Shown: in pieces, positions 25,479-34,286 of the stretch | How the letters are laid out: every line of letters begins with the position of its first letter | Numbering within the stretch: position 1 is the stretch's first letter | Assembly: GCF_900091955.1 (NCBI RefSeq) | Contig: NZ_FMDF01000135.1 | Location: forward strand, 62,001-126,000 | Source: Streptomyces sp. Ncost-T10-10d | GTDB taxonomy: Bacteria > Actinomycetota > Actinomycetes > Streptomycetales > Streptomycetaceae | Direction: 5' to 3' | DNA length: 64,000 nt | Program-made: the position numbers and the translations under genes | The notes under the pieces: model-generated | What the model saw: only the letters and a program-made list of their open reading frames with translations | What the model was told of the DNA's origin: nothing | Database searches by the model: none

Positions 25479-25615
25479 CCGCCGCCCGAGTCCGGTGGCC
25501 GGAGGCCGGCGCAGCTGTCCGAAGCCGCTGAGGCCCCCGGGGCCGAGGGGTGCGAGGGCAGCCGTGTGGATGGGGCCCGAAGCAGCTGCGGAAACCGGGG
25601 TTCTGACCGCTGCCC
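25449..25615 (+). repeat. Direct repeat of the era 3' end (39 bp, copies 25449-25487 and 25577-25615)
   Basis: 37 of 39 bases match between the end of era (codons KQLRKLGF, stop and trailer) and a second copy 128 bp downstream. The second copy is in intergenic sequence ahead of the convergent emfourin gene. It looks like a short segmental duplication. Confidence 0.85.
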
Positions 25616-25640
25616 CGGAGGACTCAGCGGTACGCCCGTC

Positions 25641-25907
25641 TCACGCGCCCTCCTTCAGGACGCGTGAGACCAGTGCGCGCTGGGCTTCGGTCAGTTTCGG
25701 GTCCGCGCAGTGGACCGTGCGGTCGCCGACCGTGATCCGGTAGCGGAAGCCGTCCGGTACGCCCTGGGGCGGGGTGTGGTGGCCTGCGGCGAGCGCCGAT
25801 TCGGCCAGGGCCTCCCACTCCGAGGCGTCGGCCCGTCCGGTGGTGTCGACCTCGCGGTGGCGTGCGATGCCGGCGAAGCCGCCGGTCCTGCTGACCTGAA
25901 TCCGCAT
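25641..25907 (-). CDS. Emfourin-like protealysin inhibitor
   Basis: 88 residues starting MRIQVSRTGGFAGIARHREVDTT, the pattern of emfourin, the cytoplasmic protein inhibitor of protealysin-like M4 proteases. A GGAGG site precedes the ATG at 25907 (longer frames run on into the protease gene and are shadows). It lies 35 bp downstream of the M4 protease gene on the same strand, the standard protealysin-emfourin arrangement, so it most likely guards against intracellular activity of that protease. Confidence 0.8.
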   Translation of the reverse strand: MRIQVSRTGGFAGIARHREVDTTGRADASEWEALAESALAAGHHTPPQGVPDGFRYRITVGDRTVHCADPKLTEAQRALVSRVLKEGA

Positions 25908-25942
25908 ACGGTGTCCTCCATCGCCGGACGGGCCGGAACTGT

Positions 25943-27019
25943 TTACGCGGTCGGGACGCCCACCTCCGACCATGCCTTCAGGACCGCCTCCGCCTCGTCG
26001 CCCTCCCCGAAGCGGCTGCGGGCCGCGGCCACCGTCAGCCGGGCGAAGGACGCGAAGTCCGCGTCCACGGCCAGTTGACCACCTGTGAGCACATCGAACC
26101 AGAGCTGCCCGGCCCGCTCCCACGCATTGCCGCCGAGTGCCGTCGCCAGCAGATAGAACGCGCGGTTCGGGATGCCCGAGTTGAGGTGCACTCCGCCGTT
26201 GTCCTCGCCGGTGTGGACGTAGTCCTCCATCGACGCGGGCTGCGGGTCCTTGCCGAGGACATCGTCGTCGTACGCGGTTCCCGGCGCCTTCATCGAGCGC
26301 AGGGCGTCGCCCTGGACCCGGGGCGCCAGCAGCCCGGCGCCGATCAGCCAGTCGGCCTGGTCGGCGCTCTGGCCCAGCGAGTACTGCTTGACCAGGGAGC
26401 CGAAGACGTCGGACACCGATTCGTTGAGTGCGCCGGACTGGCCGTAGTAGCTCAGATTGGCGGTGTACTGGGTCAGGCCGTGCGCCAGCTCATGGGCGAT
26501 CACATCGATGGCGACGGTGAAGTCCAGGAAGATCTCCCCGTCCCCGTCGCCGAACACCATCTGCTCGCCGTCGAAGAACGCGTTGTTGTACTTCTCGTCG
26601 TAGTGCACGGAGCCGATCAGCGGCAGCCCGTTGCCGTCGATCGAACGGCGGCCGTACGCCTTGAGCAGCAGTTCGAAAGTGGCGCCGAGTCCCGCGTACG
26701 CGCGGTTGACGCTTGCGTCCTTCGTCGGCCCCTGGCCCTCGGCGCGGACCTTGGTGCCGGGCAGCTGGGTGCGGTGACGGCAGTCGTACAGCGTCCGGTC
26801 GGGCTTGTCGGACGTCTCCCCCTCGGTCGCGGCGGCGACAGGCACGGTGACGACCGTTGCCATCTGGCGGCGGGTGCGGCGGGCGGCGTCGCTCTCCAGG
26901 GTGCGGCGGGCGGGGCCCGCGAGATCGGGATTGTCGGACTGCGACAGTTTGTCGAGGACATGGGGCGGCACGATGGTGCAGAAGACGGGGTGGAACCCGT
27001 GCTGAGACTGTGGCTGCAT
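25943..27019 (-). CDS. Protealysin-like M4 metalloprotease
   Basis: 358 residues. The zinc motif HELAHG (HExxH), the third ligand in NESVSDVFGSLV and the catalytic His in HLNSGIPNRAFY are all present. The N-terminus has no classical signal peptide but carries HPVFCTIVPPHVLDKL, the short PPL-type propeptide of protealysins. These thermolysin-like enzymes may act inside the cell or leave by a non-classical route. Start ATG 27019; a GTG at 27055 is also in frame. Paired with an emfourin inhibitor gene. Confidence 0.9.
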   Translation of the reverse strand: MQPQSQHGFHPVFCTIVPPHVLDKLSQSDNPDLAGPARRTLESDAARRTRRQMATVVTVPVAAATEGETSDKPDRTLYDCRHRTQLPGTKVRAEGQGPTKDASVNRAYAGLGATFELLLKAYGRRSIDGNGLPLIGSVHYDEKYNNAFFDGEQMVFGDGDGEIFLDFTVAIDVIAHELAHGLTQYTANLSYYGQSGALNESVSDVFGSLVKQYSLGQSADQADWLIGAGLLAPRVQGDALRSMKAPGTAYDDDVLGKDPQPASMEDYVHTGEDNGGVHLNSGIPNRAFYLLATALGGNAWERAGQLWFDVLTGGQLAVDADFASFARLTVAAARSRFGEGDEAEAVLKAWSEVGVPTA

Positions 27020-27177
27020 GGAGCCGACTGTGGCACCGGGTAATCGCGATGTCACCGGTTGCGACCAGGATTGATGAAATGGAGTGATTAGTCACTCTTG
27101 GGCGTTTCCGGTGTCCGGTCCCGCATACTGATACGGGACGGACGCATCAGGCGCCCCTCGGCTACTCTCGTCGCATC

Positions 27178-27225
27178 ATGCGTTTCGGGCTGCTTCTTCT
27201 TAGCTGCCGCGGCGAGGGCCTGTAG
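27178..27225 (+). CDS. leuA leader peptide (attenuator ORF)
   Basis: 15-residue ORF MRFGLLLLSCRGEGL with four consecutive Leu codons CTG CTT CTT CTT; CTT is rare in this high-GC genome. It lies 90 bp upstream of the 2-isopropylmalate synthase gene. The probable -10 (TACTCT, 27163-27168) is only 9 bases before its ATG, so translation may be leaderless. Stalling at Leu codons under leucine starvation would favour leuA expression. Confidence 0.85.
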   Translation: MRFGLLLLSCRGEGL

Positions 27226-27279
27226 TCGTAGGCCGACCCCCTCCCCGCGGAGTCTGGTGTTGCAGCGACACAGTCGGCC
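27207..27279 (+). promoter_or_regulatory. leuA attenuator stems
   Basis: Two competing stems: 27207-27218 with 27239-27250 (11 of 12 paired; the left arm overlaps the leader peptide end), and GGCCGAC 27231-27237 with GTCGGCC 27273-27279. The left arm of the second lies inside the loop of the first, so both cannot form freely. That fits transcription attenuation controlled by ribosome position on the Leu codons. Confidence 0.55.
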
Positions 27280-27314
27280 GTCCCATTGGTTGGACCCCCG
27301 AGGAGCCGTACGCC

Positions 27315-29111
27315 ATGACCGCCGCAAATCCCGCTCAGAGCTCTGCCGAGAACGCCGTCGGCCGCCCCACGCCGATCACCAACGCGACTCAGCTGCAGAA
27401 GCCGTCCGGGATGCCGATCCACAAGTACGGCCGCTACGAGGCCGTCGAGATCCCCGACCGCACCTGGCCCGACAACCGGATCACCGTCGCGCCCCGCTGG
27501 CTGTCCACCGATCTGCGCGACGGCAACCAGGCGCTGATCGACCCGATGTCGCCGGCCCGCAAGCGCGAGATGTTCGATCTGCTCGTACGCATGGGCTACA
27601 AGGAGATCGAGGTCGGCTTCCCCTCTTCCGGTGAGACCGACTTCGCGTTCGTCCGCTCCATCATCGAAGAGGGCGCGATTCCCGAGGACGTGACGATCTC
27701 CGTACTGACGCAGGCCCGCGAGGACCTGATCGAGCGGACCGTCGAATCCATCGTCGGCGCCCGCCGCGCGACCGTGCACCTGTACAACGCGACGGCACCC
27801 ACTTTCCGCCGGGTCGTCTTCCGCGGTTCGAAGGACGACATCAAGCAGATCGCCGTGGACGGCACCCGGCTGGTCATGGAGTACGCGGAGAAGCTGCTGG
27901 GCCCGGAGACGATCTTCGGCTACCAGTACAGCCCCGAGATCTTCACCGACACCGAGCTGGACTTCGCCCTGGAGGTCTGCGAGGCGGTCTGTGACGTCTG
28001 GCAGCCGGAGGAGGGACGCGAGATCATCCTCAACCTGCCTGCCACCGTGGAGCGTTCGACGCCGTCCACGCACGCGGACCGGTTCGAGTGGATGTCGCGC
28101 AACCTGTCGCGCCGCGAGTTCGTCTGCCTGTCGGTCCACCCGCACAACGACCGCGGCACCGCCGTCGCCGCCGCCGAACTGGCCATCATGGCCGGTGCGG
28201 ACCGGATCGAGGGCTGCCTGTTCGGCCAGGGCGAGCGCACCGGCAACGTCGACCTGGTCACCCTGGGCATGAACCTGTTCTCGCAGGGTGTCGACCCACA
28301 GATCGACTTCTCGCAGATCGACGAGATCCGCCGCACCAGCGAGTACTGCAACCAGATGGAGGTCCACCCGCGCCACCCCTACGCGGGCGACCTGGTCTAC
28401 ACCGCCTTCTCCGGCTCCCACCAGGACGCCATCAAGAAGGGCTTCGACGCCATGGAGGCCGACGCGGCCGCCCAGGGCAAGACGGTCGACGACATCGAGT
28501 GGGCGGTGCCGTACCTGCCGATCGACCCGAAGGACGTCGGCCGCTCGTACGAGGCCGTCATCCGGGTCAACTCGCAGTCCGGCAAGGGCGGAATCGCCTA
28601 CGTCCTGAAGAACGACCACAAGCTGGACCTGCCGCGCCGGATGCAGATCGAGTTCTCCCGGATCATTCAGGCCAAGACCGATGCCGAGGGCGGCGAGGTC
28701 ACGCCGGCGCAGATCTGGTCCACGTTCCAGGACGAGTACCTGCCCAACCCGGAGAACGCTGCGGCTCAATGGGGTCGCGTGCAGATCCGCTCGGGTCAGA
28801 CGACGACCGGTTCCGACGGCCGGGACACGATCACCGTCGACGCGACCGTGGACGGCGCGGACACCGTACTGACCGGTACAGGCAACGGCCCGATCTCCGC
28901 GTTCTTCGAAGCGCTGCAGGCCATCGGCATCGATGCCCGTCTGCTGGACTACACCGAGCACACCATGAGCGAGGGCGCCAGCTCCCAGGCCGCCTCGTAC
29001 ATCGAGTGCGCCATCGACGGAAAGGTCCTGTGGGGCATCGGTATCGACGCCAACACCACGCGCGCCTCGCTGAAGGCGGTCGTCTCCGCCGTCAACCGCG
29101 CCACCCGCTGA
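27315..29111 (+). CDS. leuA: 2-isopropylmalate synthase
   Basis: 598 residues of the actinobacterial long LeuA type. The catalytic TIM barrel has WLSTDLRDGNQALIDPM, EVGFPSSGETDF, HPHNDRGTAVAA (metal His pair) and EGCLFGQGERTGNVDL. The C-terminal regulatory domain binds leucine for feedback inhibition (DTVLTGTGNGPISAFFEAL, YIECAIDGKVLWGIGID). It condenses acetyl-CoA with 2-oxoisovalerate, the first step of leucine synthesis. ATG 27315 follows GAGGAG. Control is by the upstream leader peptide and attenuator. Confidence 0.98.
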   Translation: MTAANPAQSSAENAVGRPTPITNATQLQKPSGMPIHKYGRYEAVEIPDRTWPDNRITVAPRWLSTDLRDGNQALIDPMSPARKREMFDLLVRMGYKEIEVGFPSSGETDFAFVRSIIEEGAIPEDVTISVLTQAREDLIERTVESIVGARRATVHLYNATAPTFRRVVFRGSKDDIKQIAVDGTRLVMEYAEKLLGPETIFGYQYSPEIFTDTELDFALEVCEAVCDVWQPEEGREIILNLPATVERSTPSTHADRFEWMSRNLSRREFVCLSVHPHNDRGTAVAAAELAIMAGADRIEGCLFGQGERTGNVDLVTLGMNLFSQGVDPQIDFSQIDEIRRTSEYCNQMEVHPRHPYAGDLVYTAFSGSHQDAIKKGFDAMEADAAAQGKTVDDIEWAVPYLPIDPKDVGRSYEAVIRVNSQSGKGGIAYVLKNDHKLDLPRRMQIEFSRIIQAKTDAEGGEVTPAQIWSTFQDEYLPNPENAAAQWGRVQIRSGQTTTGSDGRDTITVDATVDGADTVLTGTGNGPISAFFEALQAIGIDARLLDYTEHTMSEGASSQAASYIECAIDGKVLWGIGIDANTTRASLKAVVSAVNRATR

Positions 29112-29141
29112 CCCGGTGTCCGAGAGGGCATGAAGTCGCAC

Positions 29142-29186
29142 GGCCGAAGACCCCGTCCACCCGTATCCGGGGGGCGGGGTTCGGCC
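29142..29186 (+). terminator. Terminator after leuA
   Basis: GGCCGAA (29142-29148) pairs with TTCGGCC (29180-29186), and CCCCG (29151-29155) with CGGGG (29175-29179), with a 2-base bulge. It starts 31 bp after the stop. Confidence 0.6.
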
Positions 29187-29264
29187 ATCTCCGACGGTTG
29201 TGACGAACGAGGTGCTGACGCCACATCGTGACTGTGGTTAACATCACGTCCACACGGCAATGTT

Positions 29265-29306
29265 GCCGGAGGGGGCACCTCCCGTGCCGTTAGGGCTACG
29301 GGGGAG
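29265..29306. repeat. 42-bp dispersed repeat, copy 2 (leader of the TerB-like gene)
   Basis: Second copy of the repeat seen at 3902-3943. Here it lies immediately upstream of the GGAGG ribosome site (29311-29315) of the TerB-like gene, so its alternative hairpins would sit in that gene's 5' leader. Confidence 0.7.
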
Positions 29307-29323
29307 TTACGGAGGTGTGCGAC

Positions 29324-30028
29324 GTGCGGTCAGCCCTGGGACAACGCGCCATGAAGCTGCGCATCTGCGGCATCCGCACCATCTGGGACACCGTCGGTGA
29401 CGGTGAGTTCTTCTGCCCCGGCTGCGGCGGCGACCGCAACTACCGTCGGCTCACCGGCCGTCGCCGCTTCGCGGTGCTCGGCGTGCCGATGCTGCGGCGC
29501 GGCACCGCGGGCCCCGTCGTCGAATGTGCCGCCTGCCGGGCGCACTTCGGCACCGATGTGCTCGACCACCCCACCACCACGCGGTTCTCCGCCATGCTCC
29601 GGGACGCCGTCCACACGGTCGCGCTCGGCGTCCTCGCGGCCGGCGGCACCACCTCCCGCACGGTGCTGGAGACCGCGGCCGCCATCGTGCGTGACGCCGG
29701 ATTCGACGACTGCACGGAGGAACAGCTCTCCACCGTCGTCGAGGTCCTCTCCGCCGACATCGGCAACGGCTCCGCCTTCGACCCGGCGGCCGAGGCATGT
29801 GGAGCGGCCCTCGCCATCGAACTGCACGAGGCGCTGGAACCCCTCGCCCCGCATCTGGCCCCCGCCGGACGCGAGTCGATCCTGCTGCAGGGCGCCAGGA
29901 TCGCCCTTGCCGACGGTCCGTACGGGCAGGCGGAGCGCGAGGTCCTCACCACGGTCGGCGCGGCGCTGCAGCTCTGCGCCGAGGACACGGCCCGGCTGCT
30001 CGCCGCAGCGGCACGTACTCCCTCCTGA
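29324..30028 (+). CDS. TerB-family protein with N-terminal zinc ribbon
   Basis: 234 residues. The N-terminus has a CPGCGG / CAAC four-cysteine zinc-ribbon pattern (about residues 31-74). The rest resembles a helical TerB (DjlA-type) domain: LETAAAIVRDAGFDDCTEEQLSTVV, ILLQGARIALADGPYGQAEREVLTTVGAAL. TerB domains occur in tellurite-resistance and stress systems, but the exact role is unknown. GTG 29324 is 8 bases after GGAGG; the in-frame GTG at 29315 overlaps that site, and ATG 29351 is a third option. Confidence 0.75.
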   Translation: MRSALGQRAMKLRICGIRTIWDTVGDGEFFCPGCGGDRNYRRLTGRRRFAVLGVPMLRRGTAGPVVECAACRAHFGTDVLDHPTTTRFSAMLRDAVHTVALGVLAAGGTTSRTVLETAAAIVRDAGFDDCTEEQLSTVVEVLSADIGNGSAFDPAAEACGAALAIELHEALEPLAPHLAPAGRESILLQGARIALADGPYGQAEREVLTTVGAALQLCAEDTARLLAAAARTPS

Positions 30029-30133
30029 ACGGCTCCGTCCGCACCGGGCGCGTACTCCCGCGGGAGTAATCGGGCCCGTACGCCCACCGTGGCAGTAGCC
30101 GCGAAGTCGGCCTCGGGCGCGACGTACCGTCCG

Positions 30134-30178
30134 CTTTCCGCCGGGAGTCTGGAGAGGAACCAGACACCCGGCGGAAAG
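30134..30178. promoter_or_regulatory. 19-bp near-perfect dyad directly upstream of the MMPL gene
   Basis: Arms 30134-30152 and 30160-30178 (18 of 19 paired) around a 7-base loop. The right arm ends at the ribosome-binding AAAGGGG, 11 bases before the ATG. It is either a large operator, for instance for the linked response regulator, or a leader hairpin limiting translation. Confidence 0.7.
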
Positions 30179-30189
30179 GGGGGCCCGTC

Positions 30190-32292
30190 ATGAGGGCCGC
30201 AGTGAAACCAAGTGGCACACGGTCGTGGCCACGCAACCGGCGGCGCGTGCTGCCCTGGGCGATCCTTGCCCTCTGGGTCGCCGCGATCGCGCTCGCCGGG
30301 CCGCTGGCGGCCAAGCTCGGCGGTGTACAGACCAACCGCGCCGTCGACTACCTCCCGGCGAGCGCCGACTCCACCCAGGTGGCGAAGATCCAGGACGCGC
30401 TGCCCGGCGGCGAGGCCACCGAACTCGTCCTCGTCTACCACCGCGACGGCGGACTGACCGCCGCCGACCGGACCCTGGCCGCCGAGCAGACCGCCGAGGT
30501 CGCCCGCGGCCACGCACTCACCAGGACACCGAGCCCCGTCCCGTCCAAAGACGGCACGACCTTGATGTACCCGGTCTCCTCCACCGAGCCGGGACAGGAC
30601 GACGACGCCAGGACCGCCTTCGTCGACGAGGTGCGCGCGATCGCCGAGGGCGGCGGCGGACTGAGCGTCGACGTCGGCGGCTCCGGGGCACTGAACACCG
30701 ACGCGCAGAAGGTCTACAAGTCCCTCGGCGGCCCGCTGCTCTACACGACCGTCGCCGTCGTGGCGATCCTGCTGATCCTCATCTACCGCAGCCCGCTGCT
30801 GTGGCTGGTGCCGCTCGTCGTCGCGGGCGTCGCCGACGCCCTGTCCATGGCCGTCGTGTACGGACTCAACCGAGGCTTCGACATCACCGTCACCGGCCAG
30901 AGCTCCGCCGTGATGACCATCCTCGTCTTCGGCGCGGGCACCGACTACGCGCTGCTGCTCGTCTCCCGCTACCGGGAGGAACTGACCCGCATCGACCGGC
31001 CGTACGACGCCATGGTGGCTGCCCTGCGCGGCTGCGGGCCCGCGGTCGTCGCCTCCTCCGGCACCGTCGCCGCCGGTCTGCTGTGCCTCCTCGCCGCCGA
31101 CCTCACCAGCAGCCGGGGCATGGGCCCCATCGCCGCCGTCGGGGTGCTCTGCGCGCTGCTCGCCATGACGACGCTGCTGCCGGCGCTCCTGGTGCTGCTC
31201 GGCCGCCGGGTGTTCTGGCCGCTCGTCCCCGCGTACGGCAGCCTGCCCAAGCAGCGCCGTTCGCTGTTCGCCGCGATGGGCGGATCGGCCGGGCGCAGGC
31301 CGCTGGCCGTCCTCGCCTGCGGGGGCGTGCTGCTGGGCGCGCTGGCGCTCGGCTCGTTCAACCTGCCCGGCGATCTCAAGCAGGAGGACTCCTTCTCCAG
31401 CAAGCCGGACTCGATCGTGGCGATGGAGACCCTCGCCGCCGCCTACCCGGGACGCTCCACCCAGCCGATCACCGTGATCACCCCCACCGAACGGGCCGGG
31501 GCGGCCCTGGCGAAGGCCCGTGCCACCGAGGGCGTCGCCGCCGTCGAACGCGGCCGCAGCGGCGGCGGCTGGACCGAACTGTCCGTCGTCGCCACCGCCC
31601 GGCCCGAGTCCGCGGGGGAGCGGGCGACCATCGAGGCCCTGCGCGACTCCCTGGACGGCAGCCACGTCGGCGGGCCCAGCGCCCAGCAGATGGACGCGGA
31701 GACGGCCAACGCCCGGGACCTCAGGATCGTCGTACCGCTCGTCCTGATCTCCGTCCTGCTGATCCTGATCGCACTGCTGCGCAGCCTCGTCGCTCCACTG
31801 CTGCTGGTCGCTGCCGTCGTCGCGGTGTGGGGCGCCTCGCTCGGCATCGGCGGACTCGTCTTCGAACCGCTCCTCGGAATGAAGGGCACCGACCCCGGGC
31901 TGCCGCTGCTGTCCTTCGTCTTCCTGGTGGCACTCGGCGTCGACTACGGCATCTTCCTGATGCACCGGGTCCGCGAGGAGACCCTCTCCGGCGCCGCACC
32001 GACAGCCGCCGCACTCACCGCACTGCGCACCACGGGCGGTGTGATCGCCTCGGCGGGCCTGGTGCTCGCGGCCACCTTCGCGGTCCTGCTGAACATGCCG
32101 ATGGTGAGCCTGGTCCAGATGGGCTTCGTCATCGCCGTCGGCGTACTCCTCGACACCTTCCTCGTCCGCACCTACCTGGTCACCTCGGCGAGCGTGGCAC
32201 TCCAGCGGAAGATCTGGTGGCCCGGCGCGCTCAGCCGGACCCCCGCCGCACCGGACGGCCCCCGCGAACCCGAACTCCTCACAACCGCCTGA
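30190..32292 (+). CDS. MMPL/RND-family membrane transporter
   Basis: 700 residues, the usual length of actinobacterial MmpL-like proteins, with about 11-12 membrane segments in two halves and two extracytoplasmic loops. The family motifs appear twice (GAGTDYALLLVSRYREEL and ALGVDYGIFLMHRVREE). It probably exports a lipid or hydrophobic compound using proton motive force. ATG 30190 with AAAGGGGGG upstream. A sensor kinase and response regulator follow 33 bp downstream, probably in the same operon, and are likely to control it. Confidence 0.9.
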   Translation: MRAAVKPSGTRSWPRNRRRVLPWAILALWVAAIALAGPLAAKLGGVQTNRAVDYLPASADSTQVAKIQDALPGGEATELVLVYHRDGGLTAADRTLAAEQTAEVARGHALTRTPSPVPSKDGTTLMYPVSSTEPGQDDDARTAFVDEVRAIAEGGGGLSVDVGGSGALNTDAQKVYKSLGGPLLYTTVAVVAILLILIYRSPLLWLVPLVVAGVADALSMAVVYGLNRGFDITVTGQSSAVMTILVFGAGTDYALLLVSRYREELTRIDRPYDAMVAALRGCGPAVVASSGTVAAGLLCLLAADLTSSRGMGPIAAVGVLCALLAMTTLLPALLVLLGRRVFWPLVPAYGSLPKQRRSLFAAMGGSAGRRPLAVLACGGVLLGALALGSFNLPGDLKQEDSFSSKPDSIVAMETLAAAYPGRSTQPITVITPTERAGAALAKARATEGVAAVERGRSGGGWTELSVVATARPESAGERATIEALRDSLDGSHVGGPSAQQMDAETANARDLRIVVPLVLISVLLILIALLRSLVAPLLLVAAVVAVWGASLGIGGLVFEPLLGMKGTDPGLPLLSFVFLVALGVDYGIFLMHRVREETLSGAAPTAAALTALRTTGGVIASAGLVLAATFAVLLNMPMVSLVQMGFVIAVGVLLDTFLVRTYLVTSASVALQRKIWWPGALSRTPAAPDGPREPELLTTA

Positions 32293-32325
32293 CGGTTCAC
32301 CCACCCGTACCGGAGGATGGCAAGC

Positions 32326-33561
32326 GTGTCCCGAACCACGCGCCGTCGTGAGCGCATCATGGCCGTCGTCAACCGCGACCCCATGGAAGCGCCGCACAGG
32401 ACGCGCACCGACGCCCTCATAGCCGGGGGCGCCGGTGCGCTCTCCGTCGTGCTCGCCCTTCTCACCGACCCCGCCCGGTCGCCGGACGCACTCGGCTGGG
32501 CGCTGCTCGTCGCGAGCGCCGTGCCGATCGTCTGGCGGCGGCGCCACCCGCTGCTCGCGCTGCTCGTCATGATCCCGCTCCTCGTCCCGTACCACGCGCT
32601 CGACAACGCACATACGGCACCGATGCCGCAGACCTGGATCGCCCTCTACACCGTGGCCGTGACCGGCCGTCCGCTGCGCACGGTGCTGACCGGGGTCGGC
32701 GTCCTGTCCGTCATGGTGACGGTGGTGCTCACCATCAACACCCATCAGGGCCTGGAACTGCTGCGCATCTCCGGCTGGATCGTCGCCGTGCTGTTCTGCG
32801 GCGTCGACATGCGTGTCTACCGCCAGTACATGGCCTCCGTGCTGGAACGCGCCGAACGTGCCGAGCGCACCCGCGAGGAGGAGGCCCGGCGGCGGGTCGC
32901 CGAGGAACGGCTGCGGATCGCCCGCGATCTGCACGATCTGCTGGCGCACAGCATCACCCTCATCGGCGTCCAGACCTCGGTGGCGTCGCACATCCTGACC
33001 GTTGACCCGGACCGGTTCGACCGGCGCGCGATCGCCGCATCGCTGGAGGACATCGCCGACACCTGCCGGGAGGCCCGGGCCGAGCTGCGCACCACCCTGG
33101 AAGTGTTGCGCGACGGCCGGCACGACAGTCACGGCCGGCACGACGCGGAAGGCCCGCTGCCCGGTCTGGCGGCGCTGCCCGGTCTCGTACGGGCCGCCGA
33201 GGCGGCCGGGGCACACGTCGACCTCGCGGTACGCACCCCGGCCGGCCGGCTCGCCCCGGCGACCGGCGCGGCCGCGTACCGCATCGTGCAGGAGTCGCTG
33301 ACCAACGCGGTACGGCACGCGGGAGCCGGTGTACAGGTCAGGGTCGCCGTGGCACCGGACGGCGGCAACGCGCTGCGGGTCACCGTCACCGACGACGGCA
33401 CAGGACCCCCGAAGAAAGGTTCCGCACCAGGGTTCGGCATTGTGGGCATGCGGGAACGGGCCCGCAGCACGGGCGGCACGCTGGACGCGGGACCCCGCCC
33501 CGGCGGCGGCTTCGAGGTCTCGGCGCTGCTGCCGTTCCAGGAGGTGGAGGCCACACCATGA
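32326..33561 (+). CDS. Two-component sensor histidine kinase (NarL-type partner)
   Basis: 411 residues: four or five N-terminal membrane segments, a coiled-coil linker (ERAERAERTREEEARRRVAEERLRIA), the HisKA_3 phospho-acceptor box ARDLHDLLAHS (His203), then an HATPase (VQESLTNAVRHA, VTDDGTGPP, GFGIVGMRERA). GTG 32326 is favoured: the ATG at 32317 abuts its GGAGG with no spacing. The stop overlaps the response regulator start (ATGA), so the pair is coupled. The signal is unknown; it may be the substrate of the MMPL exporter upstream. Confidence 0.92.
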   Translation: MSRTTRRRERIMAVVNRDPMEAPHRTRTDALIAGGAGALSVVLALLTDPARSPDALGWALLVASAVPIVWRRRHPLLALLVMIPLLVPYHALDNAHTAPMPQTWIALYTVAVTGRPLRTVLTGVGVLSVMVTVVLTINTHQGLELLRISGWIVAVLFCGVDMRVYRQYMASVLERAERAERTREEEARRRVAEERLRIARDLHDLLAHSITLIGVQTSVASHILTVDPDRFDRRAIAASLEDIADTCREARAELRTTLEVLRDGRHDSHGRHDAEGPLPGLAALPGLVRAAEAAGAHVDLAVRTPAGRLAPATGAAAYRIVQESLTNAVRHAGAGVQVRVAVAPDGGNALRVTVTDDGTGPPKKGSAPGFGIVGMRERARSTGGTLDAGPRPGGGFEVSALLPFQEVEATP

Positions 33562-34241
33562 TCCGCGTACTGCTCGCCGACGACCAGACCCTGGTCCGGG
33601 CGGCCTTCGCGATGCTCGTCGAGTCCGACCGGGACATGGAGGTCGTCGGCCAGGCGGGCAACGGTCTCGAAGCCGTCGAGCTGACCCGCGCGCACCGGCC
33701 CGACCTCGTCGTCATGGACATCCGGATGCCCGAGCTCGACGGCATCGAGGCGACCCGCCGCATCGCCGACGACGAACACCTCGCCGGAGTGAAGGTGCTG
33801 GTCCTGACCACGTACGACACCGATGAACACATCGTCGACGCACTGCGTGCGGGCGCCTCCGGCTTTCTGGTCAAGGACACCAGGCCCGCCGAGCTCCTGG
33901 CCGCCATCAGGACCGTGGCGGCGGGCGAGTCCCTGCTCTCGCCCGGACCGACCGCCCGGCTCATCGCCAGGGTGCTGAGCAGCCCCCGGACCCCGCCCGC
34001 CGGAGTGCCGGGCGGTCCGGACCGCCTCTCCGAACGGGAGCGTCAGGTGCTCTGCCTCGTCGGGCGCGGGCTGAACAACGCCGAGATCGCCGAAACACTT
34101 GGCCTCAGCCCGCTCACCGCGAAGACCCACGTCAGCCGGATCATGGGCAAGGTCGGTGCCCGCGACCGGGCCCAGCTGGTGATCGTCGCGTACGAATCGG
34201 GGCTGGTCGTACCAGCTGCCGGTGGGGCGGACGGAAAGTGA
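33558..34241 (+). CDS. NarL/FixJ-family response regulator
   Basis: 227 residues. The receiver domain has DDQ near the start, phospho-acceptor Asp54 (LVVMDIRMPELDG) and LTTYDTDEHIVDALRAGASGFLVKD. The C-terminal LuxR-type helix-turn-helix is LSERERQVLCLVGRGLNNAEIAETLGLSPLTAKTHVSRIMGKV. It is the partner of the kinase it overlaps. The long dyad upstream of the MMPL gene is a candidate target. Confidence 0.94.
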   Translation: MIRVLLADDQTLVRAAFAMLVESDRDMEVVGQAGNGLEAVELTRAHRPDLVVMDIRMPELDGIEATRRIADDEHLAGVKVLVLTTYDTDEHIVDALRAGASGFLVKDTRPAELLAAIRTVAAGESLLSPGPTARLIARVLSSPRTPPAGVPGGPDRLSERERQVLCLVGRGLNNAEIAETLGLSPLTAKTHVSRIMGKVGARDRAQLVIVAYESGLVVPAAGGADGK

Positions 34242-34286
34242 GCGACCCCGGCCCGATGAGCCGTTCCCGTACCGGACAATGGACGC

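Noticed and set aside
29440..33318. 1292-codon open frame on the minus strand
   Set aside because: Antisense to the TerB-like, MMPL and sensor-kinase genes, all of which have clear family motifs. The frame is a product of high-GC codon bias.
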